Source of the DNA: Pseudomonas parafulva
GTDB lineage: Bacteria; Pseudomonadota; Gammaproteobacteria; Pseudomonadales; Pseudomonadaceae
NCBI RefSeq assembly: GCF_000800255.1
Contig: NZ_CP009747.1
Location: 1,612,001-1,676,000, forward strand
Length of the DNA: 64,000 nt
Direction of reading: 5' to 3'
Shown here: positions 38,829 through 46,739 of the stretch, one piece after another
Numbering within the stretch: the first letter of the stretch is position 1
Layout: each line of letters starts with the position of its first letter
Translations under genes and position numbers: made by a program
Notes under the pieces: generated by a model
Told to the model about the DNA's origin: nothing
Database searches by the model: none
The model's input: only the letters and a program-made list of their open reading frames with translations

Positions 38829-39437
38829 ATGACTGATCTACTGACTCGGCGCGCGGTCGTCGCCGGGATGGGTGTACTGGGGCTCGGTCTGCTGGCCGGC
38901 TGCAGCCCGGCCCGTGGCCTGGACTTCAAGTACGGCAAGAACATGAGCAACGAGATTCTCGGGCGCAAGTTCAAGCTCAAGGACCCCCAGGGCAACGAGC
39001 GGACCTTGTCGAGCTTCTACGGCTCGATGCCGATGATCTTCTTCGGTTTTACCCAGTGTCCAGCCGTGTGTCCGACTGCCCTGGCACGCGCTGCGCAGAT
39101 CCGCCAACAGCTCAAGGGCCGTGATCGCGATCTGTTCCGGGTGGTGTTCATCACCCTGGATCCGGAGCGCGACACCCCGGAGGTGCTCGACGCCTATGTC
39201 AAGGCGTTCGACCCTTCATTCGTCGCCCTGACCGGCACGCCGGAAGAGATCGATGCTGTTGCCCGGGAGTTCAAGGTGTTCTACGAGAAGATCCCGACCG
39301 GCGACACGTACACCATTTCCCACTCGTCCACCAGCTACGTCTACGATACCCGTGGCACCCTGCGCCTGAGTCTCGGCCATTCCCTGAACGCCAAGGAATG
39401 CGTCGAAGACCTGCGCACATTGATGGAGATCTGCTGA
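38829..39437 (+). CDS. SCO1/SenC family copper chaperone lipoprotein
   Basis: 202 residues from ATG 38829, with AAGGA eight bases upstream. A twin-arginine-like or lipoprotein leader (RRAVVAGMGVLGLGLLAGC, lipobox LAGC) precedes a thioredoxin fold with the copper-binding CxxxC (FTQCPAVCP) and a later conserved histidine (ISHSSTSYV). SCO proteins deliver copper to cytochrome oxidase CuA. The next gene starts directly at its stop (TGAATG). Confidence 0.9.
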   Translation: MTDLLTRRAVVAGMGVLGLGLLAGCSPARGLDFKYGKNMSNEILGRKFKLKDPQGNERTLSSFYGSMPMIFFGFTQCPAVCPTALARAAQIRQQLKGRDRDLFRVVFITLDPERDTPEVLDAYVKAFDPSFVALTGTPEEIDAVAREFKVFYEKIPTGDTYTISHSSTSYVYDTRGTLRLSLGHSLNAKECVEDLRTLMEIC

Positions 39438-39920
39438 ATGTCGATGCAACCGATCAAGCGCGGCCTGGCCGCATTCGCCCTGCTGGGCCTGACCCTGCCG
39501 GCGTGGGCCGACACCAGCGTCAAGGACGCCTGGGTACGTGCCAGCGTGCCCCACCAGCAATCGACCGGGGCGTTCATGACCCTTACGGCGACGACCGACA
39601 GCAAGCTGGTCGGTGTAGCTTCGCCCGTGGCCAAGACCGTGCAAGTGCACGAGATGACCATGCAAGGCGACGTGATGGGCATGCGTGAGGTGAAGGCCGT
39701 GGATCTGCCGGCCGGCAAACCGGTGACCCTGGACCCGAACGGTTACCACGTGATGCTGATGGGGCTCAAGGACCAGGTCAAGGAAGGCCAGCAGGTGCCG
39801 CTGACCCTGACCATCGAAGATGCGCAGGGCCAGAAGCAAATCCTGGACGTCCAAGCCCCGGTCAAGCCATTGACTGCCGACATGAGCGGCGGTCACGACC
39901 ACATGCACATGAAACACTGA
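39438..39920 (+). CDS. Periplasmic copper chaperone PCu(A)C
   Basis: 160 residues with a Sec signal peptide (cleavage after AWA, residue about 24). The copper-binding HxxM arrangement of PCuAC is present: HEMTMQGDVMGM and, about 25 residues on, YHVMLMGL; a His/Met-rich tail (GGHDHMHMKH) adds copper affinity. It starts with no gap after the SCO gene, which matches their joint work in loading CuA of cytochrome oxidase. Confidence 0.9.
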   Translation: MSMQPIKRGLAAFALLGLTLPAWADTSVKDAWVRASVPHQQSTGAFMTLTATTDSKLVGVASPVAKTVQVHEMTMQGDVMGMREVKAVDLPAGKPVTLDPNGYHVMLMGLKDQVKEGQQVPLTLTIEDAQGQKQILDVQAPVKPLTADMSGGHDHMHMKH

Positions 39921-39930
39921 TCGCCTTGAT

Positions 39931-39959
39931 ACCCGTTGGCCGCCCATCAGCCAACGGGT
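39931..39959 (+). terminator. Hairpin after the SCO-PCuAC operon
   Basis: ACCCGTTGGC, nine-base loop, GCCAACGGGT. It sits directly after the PCuAC gene and before a convergent small gene. There is no T-run, so its strength is uncertain. Confidence 0.55.
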
Positions 39960-39967
39960 TGGAGGGC

Positions 39968-40195
39968 TCAACTGCGAAAGCGCGGCAGTGGTCGGTCGAC
40001 GGTGAGCGAGGTCAGCGTGCGCCGCACCTGGGCTTCGTCGGCCTCAAGCGCCTTGAGGCTGGCGCGGATCTTACCCGCCGCCGGGACATCGCCCTGCCGG
40101 TCGATCCAGTCGGCGATCTGTTTGCAGGCGCTGCTCAGGCAGGCCTGGCGCTGGTTCATCAAGTTGATGAGGGTGGTGAGTTCGCGTTCAGACAT
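39968..40195 (-). CDS. Small helical protein of unknown function
   Basis: 75 residues from ATG 40195, which has GGAGG seven bases upstream. It is predicted to be almost entirely alpha-helical (LTTLINLMNQRQACLSSACK, IRASLKALEADEAQVRRTL), cytoplasmic, with two Cys. I recognise no family. It is 64 bases downstream of the AraC gene and may be the last gene of that operon. Confidence 0.6.
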   Translation of the reverse strand: MSERELTTLINLMNQRQACLSSACKQIADWIDRQGDVPAAGKIRASLKALEADEAQVRRTLTSLTVDRPLPRFRS

Positions 40196-40259
40196 GACTG
40201 CATCCTCCATTCAGCCCCAATCAGTGTAGCAGCGCCTGGCCATCTCGCCGGGTGGGCGC

Positions 40260-41093
40260 TCAGCGCTGCACACAGGCCAGACGGTAGGCCCCGGGCGTGA
40301 CCCCATAGGCTTGCTTGAACTGACGGTTGAGGTGGCTCTGGTCGGCGAAGCCCAGGGTAAAGGCCACCTCCAGTGCCGGCAGTCCGCGACGCAGCAGTTC
40401 CCTGGCCCGCGCCAGGCGCCGTTGTTTGAGCCAAGCATGGGGCGGCAGTCCAGTGGCCTGGCGAAACACGCGGGCGAAATGGAAAGGCGAGAGGTTGACG
40501 GCCGCTGCCAGGCTCTCCAGGGAAGGAGGATCGGCCAATTGGCTTTCCAGCAGTTCCCGCGCCCGCGCCACGGCCAGCGGCTCGTGGCCCGGTGCAGCAG
40601 GTTCGGCGCCGTGGCCATGGCGCTGCACCAGTCCCAGCACGGCTTCGCGCCAGGCCGTTTGCTGCTGCAGTGCGCTGGCGCCCTGTTCAGAAAGGCGATG
40701 CAGTTGGCTCAGGGCGGCTGCCAGCTGCGGATCCTGGACCACGCTCTGGCGAAAATGCGGCAGGCCACCGCGCCTGAGTTCGAGCTCGTCGAGCACCCCA
40801 GTGACCCGTTGTTGCTCGGGGTAGAACGCCCGGTAACGCCAACCGGCCTCGTGCGCCTTCGCGCCGGTGTGCAACTCGTCAGGATTGATCAGCACCACGC
40901 TGCCGACCGGCGCCAGATGGTCGCTGCCACGATGCCAGAAGCACTGCGCGCCGGACTCGATCACCGTGAACACGTAGCCTTCGTGCACATGGGGCGCGAA
41001 GCGCTGCTGCACGTAGCGGGCGTGCAGCATCTCGACATCGCCGAGCGCAGGCGCCTGCCACAGGTGGATCTGTTCGCGCAGGGGCGTACTCAT
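40260..41093 (-). CDS. AraC-family transcriptional regulator
   Basis: 277 residues. The N-terminal cupin domain (HVHEGYVFTVIESGAQCFWHRG) binds an effector, and the C-terminal 100 residues carry two helix-turn-helix units (LESLAAAVNLSPFHFARVFRQ and LEVAFTLGFADQSHLNRQFK). The start overlaps the azlD stop by 4 bases, so it is co-transcribed with azlC-azlD and probably controls that exporter. Confidence 0.9.
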   Translation of the reverse strand: MSTPLREQIHLWQAPALGDVEMLHARYVQQRFAPHVHEGYVFTVIESGAQCFWHRGSDHLAPVGSVVLINPDELHTGAKAHEAGWRYRAFYPEQQRVTGVLDELELRRGGLPHFRQSVVQDPQLAAALSQLHRLSEQGASALQQQTAWREAVLGLVQRHGHGAEPAAPGHEPLAVARARELLESQLADPPSLESLAAAVNLSPFHFARVFRQATGLPPHAWLKQRRLARARELLRRGLPALEVAFTLGFADQSHLNRQFKQAYGVTPGAYRLACVQR

Positions 41094-41404
41094 GCCAGCC
41101 AGCTGCGCAGAAGGATGAAGAGCAACATGCTCGCCAGCATGCTCAGCAGTACGCTGCGGGTCAACAGAACGAGTGCGATGGCCACCAAGGCCCCCAGCAG
41201 GTACGGGTTCAGCGGGTCCAGGTCGAGCTGATGGCCGGGCAGGAAAATGATCGGCCCACAGATTGCGGTGAGCATGCCCGGTACGGCGAATCCGAGGAAC
41301 TGGCGCACGTTGGAGCTCAACCGCAGCGGCAGTCGCGGTTCGAGGAACACGTAGCGGTTGAGAAACACCAGCAGACCCATGGCGACGATCAGTAACCAGA
41401 TCAT
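41090..41404 (-). CDS. azlD: Branched-chain amino acid transport protein AzlD
   Basis: 104 residues from ATG 41404, with four hydrophobic helices and the AzlD-type RYVFLEPRLPLRLSSNVRQ loop. It is the small subunit of the AzlCD exporter. Its start overlaps the azlC stop and its end overlaps the AraC gene, each by 4 bases, so subunit synthesis is coupled. Confidence 0.88.
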   Translation of the reverse strand: MIWLLIVAMGLLVFLNRYVFLEPRLPLRLSSNVRQFLGFAVPGMLTAICGPIIFLPGHQLDLDPLNPYLLGALVAIALVLLTRSVLLSMLASMLLFILLRSWLA

Positions 41405-42102
41405 GGGCGGCTCCTTGTCAACTTCTGGCACACGAAGCCCGCCGCCATGCCCAACAGGCCGGCCAGGACCAAGGCGGTTTCCCAGTGCCAGGTGCTGAAC
41501 AGCACCGAGCAGAACAGCGACACCGCCACGCACACCAAGGTCGGCAGATTGCTCACACGGGGTGCGATCAGCGCGACGAAGGTGGCGACGATGGAGAAGT
41601 CCAGGCCCAACCGGTCCAGGTGCGGGATGCTCTGACCGAGCACGATGCCGGCCAGGGTGAACAGGTTCCAGGCCACATAGAAGGTGAGTCCTACGCCCAA
41701 GGCGTACCAGCGGTCGAACTGTTGACGGTCGTGATGGCTGGTCAGCGCGAACAGTTCATCGGTGAGCAGAAAACCCAGGCCCAGCCGCCAGCGCGTCGGC
41801 AGGCCACAGATCACCGGCCGCATGGACAGCCCGTAGAGCAGGTGCTGCGAGGTGAGCAGCAGGGTCGTCAACAGGATCGATAGCACGCCGGCGCCGCTCT
41901 TGAGCATGCCGATCGCTACCAGTTGTGCGGCGCCGGCAAAGACGATGGCTGACAGACCCTGGCCTTGCCAGGCGCTGAGGTCGGCTTCGATGGCCATGGA
42001 GCCGGCCAGCAGGCCCCAAGGCGCCACGGCCAGGGACAGTGGGACGATGGCGAGGCTGCCTTGGACGAACGCCTGGCGGTGATGCAGTGCAGGGCTGGAC
42101 AT
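41401..42102 (-). CDS. azlC: Branched-chain amino acid exporter AzlC
   Basis: 233 residues from ATG 42102; earlier in-frame codons run into the intergenic region. Helices and the family blocks AVAPWGLLAGSMAIEADL and LLLTSQHLLYGLSMR with FLLTDELFALTSHH are those of AzlC. Together with AzlD it exports branched-chain or analogous amino acids. It is divergent from the beta-propeller gene, 155 bases away. Confidence 0.88.
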   Translation of the reverse strand: MSSPALHHRQAFVQGSLAIVPLSLAVAPWGLLAGSMAIEADLSAWQGQGLSAIVFAGAAQLVAIGMLKSGAGVLSILLTTLLLTSQHLLYGLSMRPVICGLPTRWRLGLGFLLTDELFALTSHHDRQQFDRWYALGVGLTFYVAWNLFTLAGIVLGQSIPHLDRLGLDFSIVATFVALIAPRVSNLPTLVCVAVSLFCSVLFSTWHWETALVLAGLLGMAAGFVCQKLTRSRP

Positions 42103-42257
42103 GGTGACTTCGAACGTAGGGCAGGGGTAGCCAGCATGCCAGAGCCCATGCGGCAAGGCTTGAACGATCTTGCTGCCTGGGCGCTGGCCCGGGCCAGCCG
42201 ATGACATTTTTTTCACATCCCCTTGTTAGGATCGCCGCGACCTCAAAGGAGCGATCG

Positions 42258-43121
42258 ATGATTCAAGTGTTGCGCACGCGCGCGGTAAAACTGACCTTGG
42301 CGGCCACGGCAGGCGTTGTCGTCAGTGCTTTGGGTTTCTTCGCCTGGCAGAGCTTCTATCCCGTCCAGGCCGCTGATGGTTGGCAGGTTCAGGTGCTGCA
42401 CGACGACCTGGACAAGGCCGCGTCGCTGCTGCCGCTGGCCGATGGCAGTCTGCTGGTCAGCCGTGAGCTGGACGACGGCAAAGGCAGCATTCTCAAGATC
42501 ACCCCTCAAGGCGAGCGTCAGGTCCTGATTGATGGGCTGTCCAAGCCTGACGGCATGACAGCGGTGGAGGGCGGCTGGGTGTTCAGCCAGGAGGGTGGGC
42601 TGGCGCCGGTCAACCTGTCCCGCGACGGTCAGCTCACAGCCCTGTTCGAAGGCGAGAACGTGCAGGGACTGTGGAACGAGGGCAGCCACCTCTACGCCAT
42701 CGAGGACCGCAAAGGCGAAGGTCGCCTGATGCGCTACGACTGGAGCACTGGCCAGGTGCAGGTGCTGCGCGCGGCGCTCACCGAAGGCGAGGGCCTTACC
42801 CGCTGTGAAGGGGGGCGTCTGCTTTATACCGAAAAAGCGGCCGGGCGCATTCGCGCACTGGGTGACAAGGGCGAGGATCCGGTGGTGGCCGAAGGCCTTC
42901 GCCATCCAACCTTCCTGTTTTGCGACCAGCGCGGGTTGTGGATCAGCGAAGACTCGACCCACCGCGCCCGATTGCTGCGCATCGATGCCGATGGTCAGCA
43001 GCACACCGTCCTGTCGTTCCTCAAGGCGCCACAGTCGATCGTGCCCGACGGCCAGGGCGGTTATCTGCTCGCCGAAGGTGGACGGGATCGTGTACTGCGC
43101 TTGTCGCCGTCTGCGCAGTAG
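42258..43121 (+). CDS. Periplasmic beta-propeller (SMP-30/NHL-like) protein
   Basis: 287 residues from ATG 42258 with AAGGAG seven bases upstream. A signal peptide or anchor (residues 10-30) is followed by repeats of the sort LSKPDGMTAVEGGWVFS, EGEGLTRCEGGRLLY, APQSIVPDGQGGYLLA, which fit a six-bladed propeller of the SMP-30/gluconolactonase or NHL group. Substrate or partner is unknown. A methyltransferase gene follows after 50 bases. Confidence 0.72.
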   Translation: MIQVLRTRAVKLTLAATAGVVVSALGFFAWQSFYPVQAADGWQVQVLHDDLDKAASLLPLADGSLLVSRELDDGKGSILKITPQGERQVLIDGLSKPDGMTAVEGGWVFSQEGGLAPVNLSRDGQLTALFEGENVQGLWNEGSHLYAIEDRKGEGRLMRYDWSTGQVQVLRAALTEGEGLTRCEGGRLLYTEKAAGRIRALGDKGEDPVVAEGLRHPTFLFCDQRGLWISEDSTHRARLLRIDADGQQHTVLSFLKAPQSIVPDGQGGYLLAEGGRDRVLRLSPSAQ

Positions 43122-43171
43122 CGCTCGGCGGCCTGTCCCGCCACACTGACCACCCCGATCAGGAGCAGGGC

Positions 43172-43924
43172 ATGGCACTTTCCTCGACCGATTTCACCAC
43201 CCGGCTGCTGGTCGATGCCGGCATAGGCCCCGGCATGCGTGTACTGGATGTCGGCTGCGGCATGGGCGATGTCAGCTTCATGCTCGCCGAGCTGGTGGCG
43301 GCGGACGGGGCGGTGGTGGGCATCGACCCGTTTGCCGCCGCGCTGGCGCACGCGCGCCAGCGCCAGGTAGATAGGCATGTTGCCAACGTCGAATTCGTCG
43401 AGTGTGACCTGCATCGACTGCCGGCGTCTCTGGGGCTGTTCGACGCCATCGTCGGGCGTCGAGTGCTCATGTACCAGCCCGATGCCGTGATTGCCGTGCG
43501 TCACTTGGCCAGGCTGCTGCTGCCCGGTGGCGTGCTGGTGTTCCAGGAACATGACAGCACGCTGACGCCCGCCAGCCTCGACCCTTTCCCCTTGCATCGC
43601 CGTGCCCAGCGCTGGTTGCAGCGCATGATCGCGCATGAAGGCGCCGACTTGCACATCGGTTTCAATCTGCACCGGATCTTCAGCCAGGCCGGGTTGCGGG
43701 TCGGTCACCTGCGCGCCGAATGCCTGCTGCAGACGCCTGACAGCCCCTACGGGCTGGCGGCGATCATTCGCGCCTGCCTTCCCCGCATCATCGAGCACGG
43801 CATTGCCACCGCGCGACAGGTCAACATCGACACCCTGCAGGCGCGTCTGGACGCCGAGCGGACCGCCTCCACGGGCATCTACATTGGCGACATGGCCTTC
43901 GGGATTTGGGCACACAAGCCCTGA
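43172..43924 (+). CDS. Class I SAM-dependent methyltransferase
   Basis: 250 residues from ATG 43172, with AGGAG just upstream. The SAM-binding motif I is VLDVGCGMGDVSF (about residues 24-36), motif II includes VVGIDPFAAAL, and FQEHDSTLTPASLDPFPL resembles methyltransferases that act on small molecules or quinone-like substrates. It is probably in one transcript with the preceding beta-propeller gene. Substrate unknown. Confidence 0.85.
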   Translation: MALSSTDFTTRLLVDAGIGPGMRVLDVGCGMGDVSFMLAELVAADGAVVGIDPFAAALAHARQRQVDRHVANVEFVECDLHRLPASLGLFDAIVGRRVLMYQPDAVIAVRHLARLLLPGGVLVFQEHDSTLTPASLDPFPLHRRAQRWLQRMIAHEGADLHIGFNLHRIFSQAGLRVGHLRAECLLQTPDSPYGLAAIIRACLPRIIEHGIATARQVNIDTLQARLDAERTASTGIYIGDMAFGIWAHKP

Positions 43925-44022
43925 ACAGGCCGGTGTCACGACTGCGTGCCGGTACAGGCATCTCGCCAACGCCCGCATAGCGGTATACTCGCGGTCCGTT
44001 CGACTGTTATCCGAGTATTTCA

Positions 44023-45237
44023 ATGGGTCTTTCCACTACCGCCACTTCCGAGCCGCGCCGTCTGGGCGCGCCGCTCATCGCCCTGGTCCTGTTGCTGACC
44101 GGCGCCTGGTTTCTCCAACTCAACGCCAGCTTCAAGCAGATGCTGTTGCTGCTGGTGGGCGCGGCCCTGGGGCTGACCCTCTATCACGCCGCCTTCGGCT
44201 TCACATCGGCCTGGCGCGTGTTCATCAACGAGCGGCGCGGCGCAGGGCTGCGTGCGCAGATGGTCATGCTGGCACTGGCGGTCGTGTTGTTCTTCCCGGC
44301 CTTGTCTGCCGGCAGCCTGTTCGGTAATCCAGTCAACGGACTGGTAGCGCCCGCCGGAGTGTCGGTGGTGTTCGGCGCCTTCATCTTCGGCATTGGCATG
44401 CAACTAGGCGGCGGCTGTGCATCTGGCACCTTGTTCACGGTGGGCGGCGGCAACGCGCGCATGCTGGTGACCTTGCTGTTCTTCATCATCGGCTCGGTCG
44501 CCGCGACTCACCACGCCGATTGGTGGTTCGCCTTGCCGTCGTTCCCGGCCACCTCGATCGTCAAGACCTGGGGTGTCGGACCGGCACTGGTCGCCAGCCT
44601 TGGGCTGTTCGCGCTGATCGCGTGCGTGACGGTGATCCTGGAGCGACGTCGCCATGGTGTGCTGGAGCGGCCTGTGGGCAGCGAGCACCACGGCGTGCGG
44701 CGTTTTCTGCGCGGGCCGTGGCCGCTGCTGTGGGGGGCCATCGCTTTGGCGCTGCTGAACTACGCCACCCTGGCATTGGCCGGCCGCCCGTGGGGCATCA
44801 CCTCTGCCTTCGCCCTGTGGGGCGCCAAGACCTTGAGTGGGTTGGGCGTTGATGTCGGCAGTTGGGTCTTCTGGCAGGCACCGGCCAACGCCAAGGCCCT
44901 GGCATCGCCGCTGTGGCAGGACATCACCACGGTCATGGATGTGGGCATCGTGCTCGGCGCCTTGCTCGCCGCCGGACTGGCGGGTCGGTTTGCGCCTAGC
45001 CTGAGGATACCCTTGCCTTCGCTCGTCGCTGCGGTGATCGGGGGGCTGTTGCTGGGGTATGGCTCGCGTCTGGCCTACGGCTGCAATATCGGCGCCTATT
45101 TCAGTGGCATCGCGTCCGGCAGCCTGCACGGCTGGCTATGGCTGGTGGCCGCCTATGTCGGCAACGTGATCGGTGTGCGACTGCGTCCGCTGTTCTTCGC
45201 CGGTGAGCGGCGTGCTGACAAGCTGACCGGGTGTTGA
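44023..45237 (+). CDS. YeeE/YedE-family sulfur compound transporter
   Basis: 404 residues, nine to ten helices, with the two diagnostic cysteine motifs GGGCASGTLFT and YGCNIGAYFSG that line the channel of thiosulfate transporter TsuA. It likely imports thiosulfate or another reduced sulfur species. A TATACT box lies at 43984-43989, 34 bases before the start. The ribosome-binding site is weak (CCGAG). Confidence 0.88.
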   Translation: MGLSTTATSEPRRLGAPLIALVLLLTGAWFLQLNASFKQMLLLLVGAALGLTLYHAAFGFTSAWRVFINERRGAGLRAQMVMLALAVVLFFPALSAGSLFGNPVNGLVAPAGVSVVFGAFIFGIGMQLGGGCASGTLFTVGGGNARMLVTLLFFIIGSVAATHHADWWFALPSFPATSIVKTWGVGPALVASLGLFALIACVTVILERRRHGVLERPVGSEHHGVRRFLRGPWPLLWGAIALALLNYATLALAGRPWGITSAFALWGAKTLSGLGVDVGSWVFWQAPANAKALASPLWQDITTVMDVGIVLGALLAAGLAGRFAPSLRIPLPSLVAAVIGGLLLGYGSRLAYGCNIGAYFSGIASGSLHGWLWLVAAYVGNVIGVRLRPLFFAGERRADKLTGC

Positions 45238-45270
45238 GCATCGGGTCATCAATCGTGAAGCTGAGAAACT

Positions 45271-45304
45271 ACCTGAGCTTTATCGATAAATAGCTTCAGG
45301 TTTT
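45271..45304 (+). terminator. Rho-independent terminator after the YeeE-type gene
   Basis: ACCTGAGC and GCTTCAGGT pair with one bulge around the self-complementary TTTATCGATAAA loop, followed by TTTT. Confidence 0.6.
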
Positions 45305-45340
45305 CATCCTAAGTTATTGATGAATAGACATTTTTGGTTT

Positions 45341-45363
45341 GAGGCTCTGATCAGTAGAGCCTC
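45341..45363. other. Perfect 8-base hairpin
   Basis: GAGGCTCT, GATCAGT, AGAGCCTC, between the YeeE-type gene and the convergent small exported protein gene (10 bases after its stop). It probably terminates the minus-strand transcript, though no T-run follows. Confidence 0.5.
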
Positions 45364-45372
45364 TGCTGCGAA

Positions 45373-45702
45373 TCATCGACGGGCTACGGCATGCTGCACG
45401 CACTGTTCGTAGTACGTCTGCTTGATCGCCTTGGGCGGCAGCCTTGAACGACTGTTGTAGGTCTGTTCAGTGATGCCCATGGCGGTCATGCGCATCCAGG
45501 GCTTACCGAAGCGGCGTACCTGCAGTTTCTTGCGCGCTGCATACAGCGTGGCCCCCGACAGTTTGGACTGCTGCGCCTCAGCGGCGATCTGAGCGCCCCA
45601 TCCACAGACGCTGCGATCGTTCTGGTTCAACGGCCTGGCCTGGGCGTCCCATGCCACGAAAGCCAGCGCACAGCTGGCCAGGGTTGCTAGAAATACACGC
45701 AT
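45373..45702 (-). CDS. Small exported protein of unknown function
   Basis: 109 residues with a clear Sec signal peptide (hydrophobic core FLATLASCALAFVAW, cleavage after AQA near residue 22). The mature part is basic with two Cys (SVCGWGAQ, YYEQCVQH) that could form a disulfide in the periplasm. ATG 45702 has AGGA seven bases upstream. I recognise no family. Confidence 0.65.
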   Translation of the reverse strand: MRVFLATLASCALAFVAWDAQARPLNQNDRSVCGWGAQIAAEAQQSKLSGATLYAARKKLQVRRFGKPWMRMTAMGITEQTYNSRSRLPPKAIKQTYYEQCVQHAVARR

Positions 45703-45895
45703 GTTGCTGTCCTAAGCATCTGAAGAAAAAGGGAGTTTGCCTTCGCTTCTGTGGCATCGGGGCCAGCAAATTGCCGTCAGCCGACGGACTGTCACACCCC
45801 CATCCAGGGACCATGGCCGCGCGGGGCAGTGTGCTGGCGCCGCGCGAGCATGGGCTGGTGCATCTGAGGCGAGGAATATCGGGTGCATCGATGTG

Positions 45896-45907
45896 ATCGT
45901 ACAACTG
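45896..45907. promoter_or_regulatory. Candidate operator ATCGTACAACTG upstream of the GntR/FadR gene
   Basis: The 12-mer ATCGTACAACTG occurs 47 bases upstream of the regulator start and again upstream of kdgD (52426-52437). With the flanks it reads (A/G)GTTGTACGAT(A/C)A on the other strand, close to the TNGTNNNACNA form used by FadR-subfamily regulators. Confidence 0.6.
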
Positions 45908-45953
45908 CATGCGTTATGATGGCCGCTGTCTTTTCACGGTGAATCACAACGGC

Positions 45954-46706
45954 ATGACAGAGCAGCACGTACAGCCGCGGACACGACGCAAGCCGCGCAG
46001 TTTGGCTCAGGAATTGGTCACGGTGCTCACCGAGCGTATCCGCAACGGCCAGCTCAAGCGCGGCGACAAGTTGCCGACCGAGTCGCAGATCATGCTCGAG
46101 GAGGGGGTCAGTCGCACCGTGGTGCGGGAAGCCATCTCGCGCTTGCAGGCAGCCGGGCAAGTCGAAACCCGTCATGGCATCGGCACCTTCGTGCTCGACG
46201 CACCGAGCGCTACCGGCTTTCGGATCGATCCTGCGACCGTCGTCACCTTGCGCGAGGTGTTGGCGGTGCTGGAGTTGCGCATCGCCCTGGAGATCGAGGC
46301 GGCCGGACTGGCCGCCCAGCGGCGCAGCGACGCGCAGTTGCAGGGCATGCGCACGGCGCTGGACGAGCTCAATGAAGGCGCCGCACAGGCCTGCGATGCG
46401 GTCTCGGCGGACTTCCAGTTCCACCTGCGCATCGCCCAGGCCAGCGGCAATCATTATTTCGCCGATATCCTCGCCCACCTGGGTACCAGCATCATCCCTC
46501 GCACCCGGCTCAATTCCGCGCGTCTGGCCCACGATGACCAGGCCCATTACCTCAGCCGCCTGAGTCATGAGCACGAGGCCATCTACGAAGCCATCGCTCG
46601 CAGTGACAGCGAGGGCGCGAAGTTGGCCATGCGCTTGCACTTGAGCAATAGCCGCGAGCGTCTGCGCCAGGCCCATGCCGCAGCCGAAGAGCAGCACGCG
46701 GGGTAG
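45954..46706 (+). CDS. GntR/FadR-family transcriptional regulator of the galactarate operon
   Basis: 250 residues from ATG 45954. The winged helix (GDKLPTESQIMLEEGVSRTVVREAISRL shortened here to its core TVVREAISRL) occupies residues 20-80 and an FCD effector domain follows (FQFHLRIAQASGNHYF, HEHEAIYEAIARSD). It faces the operon for galactarate breakdown and carries the same upstream 12-mer as kdgD, so autoregulation with control of that operon is likely. The inducer is probably galactarate or a breakdown product. Confidence 0.87.
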   Translation: MTEQHVQPRTRRKPRSLAQELVTVLTERIRNGQLKRGDKLPTESQIMLEEGVSRTVVREAISRLQAAGQVETRHGIGTFVLDAPSATGFRIDPATVVTLREVLAVLELRIALEIEAAGLAAQRRSDAQLQGMRTALDELNEGAAQACDAVSADFQFHLRIAQASGNHYFADILAHLGTSIIPRTRLNSARLAHDDQAHYLSRLSHEHEAIYEAIARSDSEGAKLAMRLHLSNSRERLRQAHAAAEEQHAG

Positions 46707-46710
46707 CGAA

Positions 46711-46730
46711 CAGGGGCCTCGAGGCCCCTG
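46711..46730. terminator. Perfect 20-base palindrome between convergent genes
   Basis: CAGGGGCCTCGAGGCCCCTG lies between the convergent regulator and dehydrogenase genes and would form a strong hairpin on either transcript. Confidence 0.65.
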
Positions 46731-46739
46731 GCCGTCGCG